A stretch of DNA of 64,000 nucleotides, from positions 992,001 to 1,056,000 of the forward strand of contig NZ_JANADR010000001.1 in NCBI RefSeq assembly GCF_024199925.1, in the 5' to 3' direction. The position numbers were made by a program, and so were the translations under genes. This DNA is from Bradyrhizobium sp. CCGUVB1N3. Its GTDB lineage: Bacteria; Pseudomonadota; Alphaproteobacteria; Rhizobiales; Xanthobacteraceae. Shown piece by piece: positions 48,914-56,153 of the stretch; position 1 is the first letter of the stretch, and each line of letters opens with the position of its first letter. The notes beneath the pieces are model-generated. The model was not told the DNA's origin and ran no database searches. It saw nothing but the letters and a program-made list of their open reading frames with translations.

Positions 48914-49489
48914 ATGATCCGTCGTCTCGCAATCCTTGCCACGATCTTTGCCGCGCTGATCGGCATTGCCCCTGCGGTCGCCCAGACCTTGCCGGCGGGC
49001 CTCGACAAGGCCAACGCACTCGTCATCGACACCACCAAGGGCCGCATCGTCATCAAGCTGCGCACGGATCTGGCGCCCCAGCATGCCGAGCGGCTGAAGC
49101 AGCTCGCGCGCGAGGGCTTCTACAACAACGTGCCGTTTCACCGCGTGATGGACGGCTTCATGGCGCAGACCGGCGACGGCCAGAACGGCAACGGCACCGG
49201 CGGCTCGAAATATCCGAACCTGAAGCAGGAATTCTCCAAGGTGCATTTCGCCCGTGGCATCGTCGGCATGGCCCGCCGCGGCGACAGCGTCGACACCGCC
49301 AATTCGCAGTTCTTCATCATGTTCGCGGACGGCGGCAGCCTCGACGGCCAGTACACCGTGATCGGCGAGGTCGTGCAGGGCATGGACGTCGTCGACAAGC
49401 TGAAGAAGGCCCCGCCCGGCTCCGGCAGCGGCACCGTCACCGATCCCGACAAGATGGTGAAGGTGCAGGTCGCCTCCGACATCAAATAG
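48914..49489 (+). CDS. Periplasmic cyclophilin-type peptidyl-prolyl isomerase
   Basis: A 191-residue exported PPIase that speeds cis/trans isomerisation at Pro during periplasmic folding. Signal peptide at residues 1-23 (LAILATIFAALIGIAPAVAQ). Cyclophilin motifs: FYNNVPFHRVMDGFMAQTGD (catalytic Arg in FHRV), SQFFIMFADGGSLDGQYTVI and GEVVQGMDVVDKL. A short insert replaces the usual Trp loop as in bacterial PpiA/B. It has a cytosolic paralogue 400 bases downstream in the same operon. Confidence 0.93.
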   Translation: MIRRLAILATIFAALIGIAPAVAQTLPAGLDKANALVIDTTKGRIVIKLRTDLAPQHAERLKQLAREGFYNNVPFHRVMDGFMAQTGDGQNGNGTGGSKYPNLKQEFSKVHFARGIVGMARRGDSVDTANSQFFIMFADGGSLDGQYTVIGEVVQGMDVVDKLKKAPPGSGSGTVTDPDKMVKVQVASDIK

Positions 49490-49497
49490 GAGAGGCG

Positions 49498-49908
49498 ATG
49501 GCGCGCCGCGGCGAAAAGCTCCTCGTAGCTGCCGCGGTGCTCCTGCTTGGCATCACGAGCGCGGCGGCGCAGGACGAGCAGGTCAACACCATCCGCGATA
49601 TCTTCGTGCGGTTGGGCCGTTGCTGGCAACCGCCGCCGCCCTCGAAGGCCCGCCCCATCGACATCACCGTCGTCGTGAGCTTTAACCGCGCCGGAGAGAT
49701 TTTGGGCCATCCGAGGATCACCTACGAGTCCAAGGATGCCTCAGAGAATGACCGGCTCCAGTACCGGGTCGCCGTGATGGAGGCATTGCAACGCTGTACG
49801 CCGATGCCATTTACCGAAACGATGGCCGGCGCCGCTGCGGGGCGTCCATTCGCGGTCCAGTTCCACGGCCGGAAGACTTCACCCCCAACCCAAGAGAGAA
49901 AAGCATGA
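49498..49908 (+). CDS. Exported TonB-C-terminal-like protein
   Basis: A 136-residue exported protein between two cyclophilins. Signal peptide 1-25 (LVAAAVLLLGITSAAAQ). The mature part, FVRLGRCWQPPPPSKARPID followed by ITVVVSFNRAGEILGHPRIT and RVAVMEALQRCTPMPFTETM, resembles the TonB/TolA C-terminal fold (a Cys at each end, beta-alpha-beta-beta). It lacks the membrane anchor and Pro arm of true TonB. GGAGAGG lies 6 bases before the ATG. Its stop overlaps the next start (ATGA), so translation is coupled. Possible role in envelope protein handling with the cyclophilins. Confidence 0.72.
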   Translation: MARRGEKLLVAAAVLLLGITSAAAQDEQVNTIRDIFVRLGRCWQPPPPSKARPIDITVVVSFNRAGEILGHPRITYESKDASENDRLQYRVAVMEALQRCTPMPFTETMAGAAAGRPFAVQFHGRKTSPPTQERKA

Positions 49909-50369
49909 GCGTCACCGAAAACACCCTGATCCTCGAAACCACGCAGGGCCCCGTCACCATCGAGATGCGGCCCGACCTCGCGCCCGGCCACGTCGCGCGC
50001 ATCAAGGAGCTGGTCCGCGAGGGCTTCTACGACGGTATCGTGTTCCATCGTGTGATCGACGGCTTCATGGCGCAGACAGGCTGCCCGCACGGCACCGGCA
50101 CCGGCGGCTCCGGCAAGAAGCTGAAGGCCGAGTTCAACAAGGAGCCGCATGTGCGCGGCACCGCCTCGATGGCCCGCGCCGCCAACCCCGATTCCGGCGA
50201 CAGCCAGTTCTTCATCTGCTTCGACGACGCGCGCTTCCTCGACAACCAGTACACCGTGTGGGGCAAGGTCACCGCGGGCATGGAGAATGTCGACAAGATC
50301 AAGCGCGGCGAGCCGGTGATGAATCCCGACAAGATCGTCAAGGCGCACATGGCGGCGGACAAGGAGTGA
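49905..50369 (+). CDS. Cytosolic cyclophilin-type peptidyl-prolyl isomerase
   Basis: A 154-residue PPIase without signal peptide, like PpiB. Motifs: GFYDGIVFHRVIDGFMAQTG, GTGTGGSGKKLKAEF, ANPDSGDSQFFICFDDARFL and GKVTAGMENVDKIKRGEP. It overlaps the TonB-like gene by ATGA and is about 45-50 % similar by eye to the exported paralogue, so the pair arose by duplication with one copy gaining or losing the signal peptide. A dispersed repeat follows 7 bases past the stop. Confidence 0.94.
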   Translation: MSVTENTLILETTQGPVTIEMRPDLAPGHVARIKELVREGFYDGIVFHRVIDGFMAQTGCPHGTGTGGSGKKLKAEFNKEPHVRGTASMARAANPDSGDSQFFICFDDARFLDNQYTVWGKVTAGMENVDKIKRGEPVMNPDKIVKAHMAADKE

Positions 50370-50376
50370 CCGCTCG

Positions 50377-50485
50377 ACCCTCATGGTGAGGAGGCCCGTA
50401 GCGCCGTCTCGAACCATGAAGGCCAAGCTGCAGCAGCGGGGCCTTCATCCTTCGAGACGCGCGTCCCGCGCTCCTCAGGATGAGG
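50377..50485. repeat. Dispersed palindromic repeat pair (CCTTCGAGACGC type)
   Basis: ACCCTCATGGTGAGGAGGCC to GTCTCGAACCATGAAGG, then CATCCTTCGAGACGCGCG to GCTCCTCAGGATGAGG; between ppi and queA. Confidence 0.78.
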
Positions 50486-50511
50486 GGTGACGGCGTAGCG
50501 CTGAGCCGACC

Positions 50512-51585
50512 ATGCGCACCGATCTCTTCGACTTTGACCTGCCCGCCGAGCGCATCGCACTGCGCCCGGCGCATCCGCGCGACTCCGCGAAGATGCTGGT
50601 CGTGGAAGGCGGCGGGCTGCGCGATCACCTCATCTCCGATCTGCCGCAATGGCTGAAGCCGGGCGACCAGCTCGTCGTCAATGACACCAAGGTGATCGCA
50701 GCGCAGCTCAAGGGCCGACGGATCGGGCGCGAGACCGAGCCGAAGATCGAGGCGACCTTGATCAAGCGGCTCGACGGCTCGCGCTGGCAGGCGCTGGTGA
50801 AGCCTGCGAAAAAGCTCACTGCCGGTGACCGCATCCGTTTCGGCAACGAAGGCAAGGTCTGCCTGCTCGGCCATCTCGATGCCGAGGTCGAGGCCAAGGG
50901 CAGCGAAGGCGAGGTGACGCTGTCGTTCTCGTTCCACGGGCCGACGCTCGACCAGGCAATCGCCGACCTCGGCAGCCCGCCGCTGCCGCCCTACATCGCC
51001 TCGAAGCGCACGCCGGACGAGCAGGACCTAGCCGACTACCAGACCATGTTCGCAGCCAATGAGGGGGCCGTCGCAGCGCCCACCGCCGGCCTGCATTTCA
51101 CGCCGGCGCTGGAGCAGGCGTTGCGCGCGCGCGGCGTCGGCATCGTCAGAGTCACGCTGCACGTCGGCGCCGGAACGTTTCTGCCGGTAAAGGTGGACGA
51201 CACCGAAGGCCACAAGATGCACGCCGAATGGGGAACGATCTCGGCCGAGACGGCGGATGTGCTGAACACGGCGCGCAAGAACGGCGGCCGCATCGTTGCG
51301 GTCGGCACCACGTCATTGCGTCTCCTGGAGAGTGCAGCCGACGAGGACGGCACGATCCAACCGTTCGCGGCCGACACGGCGATTTTCATTACCCCCGGCT
51401 ATAGATTCCGCGCGGTCGACATTTTGCTCACCAATTTCCACCTGCCGCGCTCGACCCTGTTCATGCTGGTGTCGGCGTTCTCGGGGCTCGAGACGATAAA
51501 GCAGGCCTACGCGCATGCGATTGCCGAAGGCTATCGCTTCTATTCGTATGGCGATGCGTGCCTGCTGTTTCGGGCGCGGGAGTGA
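50512..51585 (+). CDS. queA: S-adenosylmethionine:tRNA ribosyltransferase-isomerase
   Basis: A 357-residue QueA that adds the ribosyl part of SAM to 7-aminomethyl-7-deazaguanine in tRNA, giving epoxyqueuosine. Family blocks: [100 protein letters not shown] and [20 protein letters not shown], all at normal spacing. The start is ATG 50512 ([11 protein letters not shown]), as in the family. It acts after tgt, which lies 4.6 kb away on the same strand. Confidence 0.97.
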   Translation: MRTDLFDFDLPAERIALRPAHPRDSAKMLVVEGGGLRDHLISDLPQWLKPGDQLVVNDTKVIAAQLKGRRIGRETEPKIEATLIKRLDGSRWQALVKPAKKLTAGDRIRFGNEGKVCLLGHLDAEVEAKGSEGEVTLSFSFHGPTLDQAIADLGSPPLPPYIASKRTPDEQDLADYQTMFAANEGAVAAPTAGLHFTPALEQALRARGVGIVRVTLHVGAGTFLPVKVDDTEGHKMHAEWGTISAETADVLNTARKNGGRIVAVGTTSLRLLESAADEDGTIQPFAADTAIFITPGYRFRAVDILLTNFHLPRSTLFMLVSAFSGLETIKQAYAHAIAEGYRFYSYGDACLLFRARE

Positions 51586-51608
51586 TCCAAAGCGCAGCTC
51601 TATCTCCG

Positions 51609-51740
51609 TCACCCTGAGGTGCTCGCCTCTTCGGCGAGCCTCGAAGGGCGACGGCCCGACTGCTGCATCTCGGCCGTCCATCCTTCGAGGCTCACCCAAC
51701 GGTGCGTTGCACCGCTGGGCTCGCGCCTCAGGATGACGGG
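51609..51740. repeat. Dispersed palindromic repeat (CCTGAGGTGCTCGCC type)
   Basis: CACCCTGAGGTGCTCGCCTC to GGCGAGCCTCGAAGGGCGAC, then CCATCCTTCGAGGCTCACCC to TCGCGCCTCAGGATGACGGG. It lies between converging queA and asd and is a diverged relative of the 50377 repeat. Confidence 0.7.
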
Positions 51741-51756
51741 GCAGCAGTACGAAGGC

Positions 51757-52782
51757 TTACGCCATCACCCGCTGCGGCAACAGCTCGGCGATCTGCACGG
51801 CGTTGAGTGCTGCGCCCTTCAGAAGCTGATCCGCTGCCACGAACATCGAGATTGAATGCCCGCTCGGGTCGCTGAGGTCCTTGCGGATGCGGCCGACGAG
51901 AACGTCGTCCTGGCCCGAGGCGTCGATCGGCATCGGGAAGTAGTTCTTGGCGCGATCGTCGACGACCTTCACCCCGGGTGCCTGCGCCATGATGGCGCGG
52001 ACCTGGTCCTCGCTGATCGGCTTCTCGCATTCGAAGGTGATGGCCTCGCAATGGGCGCGCAACACCGGCACGCGCACGCAGGTGACGCCGACGGCGATTG
52101 TCTCGTCCTCGAAGATCTTGCGGGTCTCCTTGATGACCTTGGTCTCTTCGTCGTTGTAGCCGGTCTCGGGATCGACAGCGGTGTTGTGGTTGAAGAGATT
52201 GAAGGCGTAGGGGTGCGGCATCACCTTAGGGGTATAGACATGCCCGTTGAGATTGGCGCGGGTGGATTCGACGAGCTCCTCCATCGCGGCAGCACCGGCG
52301 CCGCTGGCGGCCTGGTAGGTCGAAATGATCACGCGCTTGATGCGGTTCTTCTGGTGGATCGGCCACAGCGGCACCAGCGCGGTGATCGCCGCGCAGTTCG
52401 GGTTCGCAATGATGCCCTTGTGGTCGCGGATACGGCTCGCGTTGATCTCGGGGATCACCAGCGGCACGTTCGGGTCCATGCGGAAGGCGGAGGAGTTGTC
52501 GACGACGACGGCGCCGGACTTCACCGCGATCGGCGCGTACTTCTTCGAGATGCTGCCGCCGGCGGAGAACAGCGCGATGTCGACGCCGTCGAAGGAACGC
52601 TCGTTGAGTTCCTCGATGACGACCGGCTGGCCGCGGAACGACACCGTCTTGCCGGCGGAGCGGGCGCTGGCCAGCGCCTTCAGCTTGCCGACGCGGAAAC
52701 CACGCTTGTCCATGGTGGCGATGAATTCGGCGCCCACCGCACCGGTGACGCCGACAATCGCGACGACGGGATCGTTACTCAC
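51757..52782 (-). CDS. asd: Aspartate-semialdehyde dehydrogenase
   Basis: A 341-residue enzyme that reduces aspartyl phosphate to aspartate semialdehyde, the branch point to lysine/diaminopimelate, threonine and methionine. NADP-binding VAIVGVTGAVGAEF at the start; catalytic Cys130 in IIANPNCAAITAL; substrate residues in TYQAASGAGAAAMEEL and RVPVLRAHCEAITFE (His). GTG 52782 is the start because GGAGGA lies 5 bases upstream; a TTG 24 bases earlier falls within the terminator tail region. Between its promoter and start lie a Thr-rich leader peptide and an intrinsic terminator, so transcription attenuation is expected. Confidence 0.96.
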   Translation of the reverse strand: MSNDPVVAIVGVTGAVGAEFIATMDKRGFRVGKLKALASARSAGKTVSFRGQPVVIEELNERSFDGVDIALFSAGGSISKKYAPIAVKSGAVVVDNSSAFRMDPNVPLVIPEINASRIRDHKGIIANPNCAAITALVPLWPIHQKNRIKRVIISTYQAASGAGAAAMEELVESTRANLNGHVYTPKVMPHPYAFNLFNHNTAVDPETGYNDEETKVIKETRKIFEDETIAVGVTCVRVPVLRAHCEAITFECEKPISEDQVRAIMAQAPGVKVVDDRAKNYFPMPIDASGQDDVLVGRIRKDLSDPSGHSISMFVAADQLLKGAALNAVQIAELLPQRVMA

Positions 52783-52806
52783 ATTCTCCTCCATTGTTGC
52801 AGGCAA

Positions 52807-52838
52807 TAAAAAAGCCCCGGACCACGAGGGCGGGGCTT
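52807..52838 (-). terminator. Leader terminator (attenuator) of asd
   Basis: Read on the minus strand, AAGCCCCG (52838-52831), an 11-base loop, CGGGGCTT (52819-52812) and a T-run to 52808. It sits 28 bases after the leader-peptide stop and 25 bases before the asd start. CGGGGC inside the leader-peptide region (52894-52889) could pair with GCCCCG of the terminator's first arm and so act as antiterminator. Confidence 0.8.
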
Positions 52839-52866
52839 CGGTTGAGCTGATGCGTAAAGTCGACGA

Positions 52867-52938
52867 CTACGCGCGCACGCCTCCCCGGGCCCCGAAGGCC
52901 GTGGTGGTTTTCGTCGTGCGTTTCGTCGCGGTCATCAT
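52867..52938 (-). CDS. Threonine-rich leader peptide of asd
   Basis: A 23-codon frame that starts at ATG 52938 and ends TAG at 52867. It begins MMTATKRTTKTTT, giving 7 Thr and 2 Lys in 13 codons, and ends AFGARGGVRA. The predicted -10 box ends only 8 bases before the ATG, so translation is probably leaderless or nearly so. Position, composition and the following terminator match classical amino-acid attenuators such as thrL in enteric bacteria. If threonine is scarce, ribosomes stalled on the Thr run should favour the antiterminator and let asd be transcribed. Too short for database similarity; support is positional. Confidence 0.7.
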   Translation of the reverse strand: MMTATKRTTKTTTAFGARGGVRA

Positions 52939-52946
52939 GGCGGCGA

Positions 52947-52975
52947 CTTATGCGGGAGAGTTTTGCCGCCGTCAA
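52947..52975 (-). promoter_or_regulatory. Predicted asd promoter
   Basis: On the minus strand TTGACG (52975-52970), a 17-bp spacer and CATAAG (52952-52947). It would start transcription about at the leader-peptide ATG. Confidence 0.5.
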
Positions 52976-53020
52976 CGGCTTTTCAGGCAGATCCGGCTGT
53001 AACGGAGCAGGCGCCTCGTA

Positions 53021-53638
53021 TTACCGCCGGCTTGCGGCGCCGGGCGGCTCGAGGATGACCTCCTTGAGGTCGTTGCCGCTCATGACGACGATCGCGAAGT
53101 TCAGCCGGCCGCCCTCGCGGACCATGCCGCCGCTGATCGCCTTGCCTGAGGCGGCGTGCTCGGCCACTCGCACCGCATCGGCCAGTCGGTGCTGGATGGT
53201 CTTGAGGGTGGCGAGGTTGCTGCGGTCATCGGCACCGAACTCGTCGAGCGGTGAGGCTGCGGCGCCGCCGACGATCTTGCCGGTTGTGGCGTCGATCGCG
53301 TGTTGCCAGACGCGGTCGTTGTGCAAGGTTTTCACCCGGTAGACCGGCGAGGCAGCGGCGCCGTCGAAACTGACGTCGGCAGTCGTCGAGCCTGCATGCT
53401 GTGCCTCGGCGATCGCCATTGCCTGCCTCAGCGAAATCGCCGAGCCGCGGAACAGCGCGAGCTCGCGGTCGACCGCGCGCTGGTCCAGGACGGCGCTGTC
53501 ATCGGCCTCGCTCCGGAGCGAGGCCGACGCGTCGGTCGACGCCACGATCGCGTAGACCGGCGCGGGGAGCAGGACCGCCCACAGGGTGAGCACGAGCAGT
53601 GGTTTCCAGCGTTTCGGAGCGCGCATCGGTGCCGTCAT
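53021..53638 (-). CDS. Exported PepSY-domain protein
   Basis: A 205-residue exported protein with a signal peptide or anchor (residues about 12-32, LLVLTLWAVLLPAPVYAIVA). Two PepSY-like repeats follow: ISLRQAMAIAEAQHAGSTTA to HAIDATTGKIVG, and LATLKTIQHRLADAVRVAEH to NFAIVVMSGNDLKEVILEPP. PepSY domains often inhibit or chaperone peptidases or sit in metal-reductase systems. The start ATG 53638 is preferred (GGGG 9 bases upstream); GTG 53647 is in frame. A 21-bp palindrome, shared with the patatin/tetR promoter, lies 170 bases upstream over its likely promoter. Confidence 0.75.
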   Translation of the reverse strand: MTAPMRAPKRWKPLLVLTLWAVLLPAPVYAIVASTDASASLRSEADDSAVLDQRAVDRELALFRGSAISLRQAMAIAEAQHAGSTTADVSFDGAAASPVYRVKTLHNDRVWQHAIDATTGKIVGGAAASPLDEFGADDRSNLATLKTIQHRLADAVRVAEHAASGKAISGGMVREGGRLNFAIVVMSGNDLKEVILEPPGAASRR

Positions 53639-53805
53639 CGTCTTCACCCCGTGCGGAGGTGCAGGAAAGGGCGCGGCCGACCGGGGGCAACTGGCCGGCC
53701 GCGGAGCGTCGCAACAGCATAGGATGTTGCAGCGATCAAAGTCTTAAGAACGGTGCGGGCCTGCCAGGGGCTAGGAAGGCATCAACCCGTACCTTGCTTA
53801 TAAAC

Positions 53806-53826
53806 AAAACCATACCGTATCGTTTT
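53806..53826. promoter_or_regulatory. TetR-type operator, copy 1
   Basis: A 21-bp near-palindrome: AAAACCATAC, C, GTATCGTTTT (one mismatch between half-sites). On the minus strand TTGCCC, 17 bp and TATGGT form a possible promoter over it that would serve the PepSY gene. It is the same site as copy 2 at 56019 (18 or more of 21 bases identical). Confidence 0.65.
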
Positions 53827-53880
53827 ATTATGGGCAAGACGGAACTCGCCATCCGGCGGAGATAACCGGTCACGAATCTG

Positions 53881-54657
53881 TCAGCGGGACGGGCGGCGCC
53901 GAACCGCGCCTTTGGACGCGGCCTGGACACGGCCCGGAGGGCCGAGCGCACCGGCCAAGAACAGCCGGATCGCCGAGCGCATGCGCTTTTCGGCCGTCTT
54001 CATCTCAAGCGGTGTGCCGAACGTCGCCATCCGGTGGGTATGGCCGACGACCACGTCGAGAAAGACCTCGGCCGCGATGCCGGTATCCTCGAGGTCCATC
54101 GCTCCTTGCGCGACCAGATGATCGAAGAACCGCGCCGTCGTGGCGACGGCCTTCATCCAGCCTTCCTCCTTGCCGAGCTTGGCGATGTCGGGGAAGTTGA
54201 TGGCCTGTGACGTCATCATCCGGCTGAAGGCGACGGCGTCGGGACCGCAGGTGAACATCAGCATCTCGCGCCCGACCTCGACCAGGCGCTGCTCGACTGA
54301 AATGTCCGAGGGGCGCGTGAGCTGCACCTCGGCGGCCTCGGCAAGCGGCGCCAGCCAGCGCGCGATCTCGCGCCTCAGGACCTCGGCAAACAATCCGCGC
54401 TTGTCGCCATAGCGCGCGTACACGGTGGGCTTGCTGACCCGGGCCGCTTCCGCCACCGCATCGAGCGAGGTCGCGTCATAGCCGCGATCGAGGAACAGGC
54501 GGGTGGCGACCTCGATCAGCCGCTGGTCGCGCTCGATGGCGGCGCTCTTGGTCGGCCGGCCGCCGCGCGATTTCGGAACCTCCCGTTTCGCCGCTCTCGT
54601 CTTGGTCGCAGTCAATCCCATGCCCAATGATTCCTGCGCGGTCGTGATCGTCGTCAT
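53881..54657 (-). CDS. TetR/AcrR-family regulator
   Basis: A 258-residue TetR-type repressor. A basic, probably flexible N-terminus (TKTRAAKREVPKSRGGRPTK) leads to the HTH at about residues 44-90 (RLIEVATRLFLDRGYDATSL, VAEAARVSKPTVYARYGDKR). The ligand domain has HTHRMATFGTPLEMKTAEKR near the end. It lies downstream of the patatin gene, 108 bases apart on the same strand, and is probably co-transcribed with it. The two 21-bp palindromes at 53806 and 56019 are good candidate operators. The inducer may be a fatty acid or lipid, judged only from the patatin neighbour. Confidence 0.9.
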   Translation of the reverse strand: MTTITTAQESLGMGLTATKTRAAKREVPKSRGGRPTKSAAIERDQRLIEVATRLFLDRGYDATSLDAVAEAARVSKPTVYARYGDKRGLFAEVLRREIARWLAPLAEAAEVQLTRPSDISVEQRLVEVGREMLMFTCGPDAVAFSRMMTSQAINFPDIAKLGKEEGWMKAVATTARFFDHLVAQGAMDLEDTGIAAEVFLDVVVGHTHRMATFGTPLEMKTAEKRMRSAIRLFLAGALGPPGRVQAASKGAVRRRPSR

Positions 54658-54764
54658 CGCTCTATAACGCGCAGCGAGAGGGGCGTCATCGCGAATCTGC
54701 CCGAATCGGCCGCATCATCAACCGTCTCGGCATCGCGCCGTTCCGCTGGCGCCCATGCAAGGCT

Positions 54765-55880
54765 CTAGGGAAGCGTGGCGCTCCAGGCGTGGCCACCGGC
54801 CGCCTTCTCGTACCCATACTGATAGAGCGCGCGCATATAGGCCGTGTCGAATCCTTGCGAGGGCGGCGGCGGATAATCGCGCTCGATATAGGACAGGTGA
54901 AAGCCGAGGTGGTTGCGGCGCGCGAAATCGTAGGTCGAGAAGATCACCGAGCGTGTCTGCGACTGCGTGATCGAGGATAGGCTGCGCGAGGCAACCTCGA
55001 TCGTGCCGTTGGGCACGAGCTCGAAGGTACGCTCGATCTTCTTGTTGACGAGGATGTAGATGTTCACCCGGCTGTTGCCGGGCAGGCGCCCGTGGAACAG
55101 CAGGTCTTCCGGGAGCGTCAGGACCGGCGCGGTGACGCCGCCGTCGACATGCATCTCCTGAAAGCGTCGGCCCTGGCCTTCGGCCTCGATCAGGATCGGC
55201 GGAAACACCAGCGGAATGCTGGCGGAGGCCGCCATCACGTCGCGAAACAGCTTGAGCGCCTCGGGCGTGCCGAGCGCGGCGATCTTGCCCATGTCCCAGA
55301 CGGCGGTGCGCTGGGTGTCGAGATCGGTGGTCACGACGAGCAGCTTGCGGCCCTTGGCATGCTCGCGCGCGACCTGCGCCAAGATCTCCGGCCCGACATA
55401 GCGGGCGACGAGCTCGCGCAGCCGCGTGTTGCCGAACAGGCCGGATCCGAACAGCACGCGCATGATGCTGGGATCGCTCAGCAGGCTCTCCGCGATGCCG
55501 CTGGTGTAGAGCTCCCTGAGCGTGTCGTCATATTGCGGTCCGAGGTACGCGAACGGCGCAATGAGCCCACCGGTGCTGACGCCCGAGACGACCGAGAAAA
55601 CGGGGCGCGTGCCGGCCGCGCTCCAGCCGTTCAGCACGCCGACGCCATAGGCGCCGTCGGCGCCGCCGCCGGACAGCGCCAGGTAGGTCGTGGTCGCTGC
55701 GGTGTCGTCCTTGCCGGCGCGGAATTTGCCGACGGGCTCGTCGGTGTAGCGGCGCAGGCCGTCGATATCGAGCACGCGCGAACTGCTCGCATCGGCCGCC
55801 GTGTAGGGCGTTCGCGGCAGGGTCGTGCACCCGGCCAGCGCCAGGCCGCAGAGCAGGGCGGCCTGGCGGAGCAGGCGCAT
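54765..55880 (-). CDS. Patatin-like phospholipase lipoprotein
   Basis: A 371-residue patatin-fold lipase anchored as a lipoprotein: the lipobox LAGC places the lipidated Cys at residue 18 after a hydrophobic signal (LLRQAALLCGLALAGC). Catalytic dyad: Ser102 in SGVSTGG and Asp246 in HVDGGV; oxyanion hole LSGGGADGAYGVG. It is expected to hydrolyse acyl esters of membrane lipids in the periplasm. The start ATG 55880 gives the clean lipoprotein signal; an upstream in-frame ATG (55943) would bury it. The operator copy at 56019 lies 140 bases upstream. tetR follows. Confidence 0.9.
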   Translation of the reverse strand: MRLLRQAALLCGLALAGCTTLPRTPYTAADASSSRVLDIDGLRRYTDEPVGKFRAGKDDTAATTTYLALSGGGADGAYGVGVLNGWSAAGTRPVFSVVSGVSTGGLIAPFAYLGPQYDDTLRELYTSGIAESLLSDPSIMRVLFGSGLFGNTRLRELVARYVGPEILAQVAREHAKGRKLLVVTTDLDTQRTAVWDMGKIAALGTPEALKLFRDVMAASASIPLVFPPILIEAEGQGRRFQEMHVDGGVTAPVLTLPEDLLFHGRLPGNSRVNIYILVNKKIERTFELVPNGTIEVASRSLSSITQSQTRSVIFSTYDFARRNHLGFHLSYIERDYPPPPSQGFDTAYMRALYQYGYEKAAGGHAWSATLP

Positions 55881-56018
55881 GCCCGTTCTGCCGATCCCGC
55901 CGTTGAACAGGATCGATCCGGTCAGGAATGAAGGGGGAGGCATTCGCCGTCAGTCACCACACACGCACGCGCCGCCGGCGTCGTCGCCCGCGGCATTTCC
56001 CATCCTGCCCCTGACGCT

Positions 56019-56039
56019 AAAACTATACGGTATCGTTTT
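56019..56039. promoter_or_regulatory. TetR-type operator, copy 2
   Basis: A 21-bp near-palindrome: AAAACTATAC, G, GTATCGTTTT. On the minus strand its centre includes TATAGT, a good -10 box for the patatin-tetR unit, with CTTGTT 16 bp upstream. It could also affect tgt on the plus strand, whose start is 115 bases away. Confidence 0.7.
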
Positions 56040-56153
56040 ATTTAACAAGTGGAAGGCTGGGGCTGCCGCAGGGCGCTATTGTGTCGGACCTGGGGCATGG
56101 CCCTGCGCACTGGGCGGTTGATTGGCTCCCGCCGGCACGCAATAAGCAGCGCC

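Noticed and set aside
49722..50426. A 234-codon minus-strand frame opposite the cytosolic cyclophilin
   Set aside because: Antisense shadow; the plus-strand cyclophilin is clearly the real gene.
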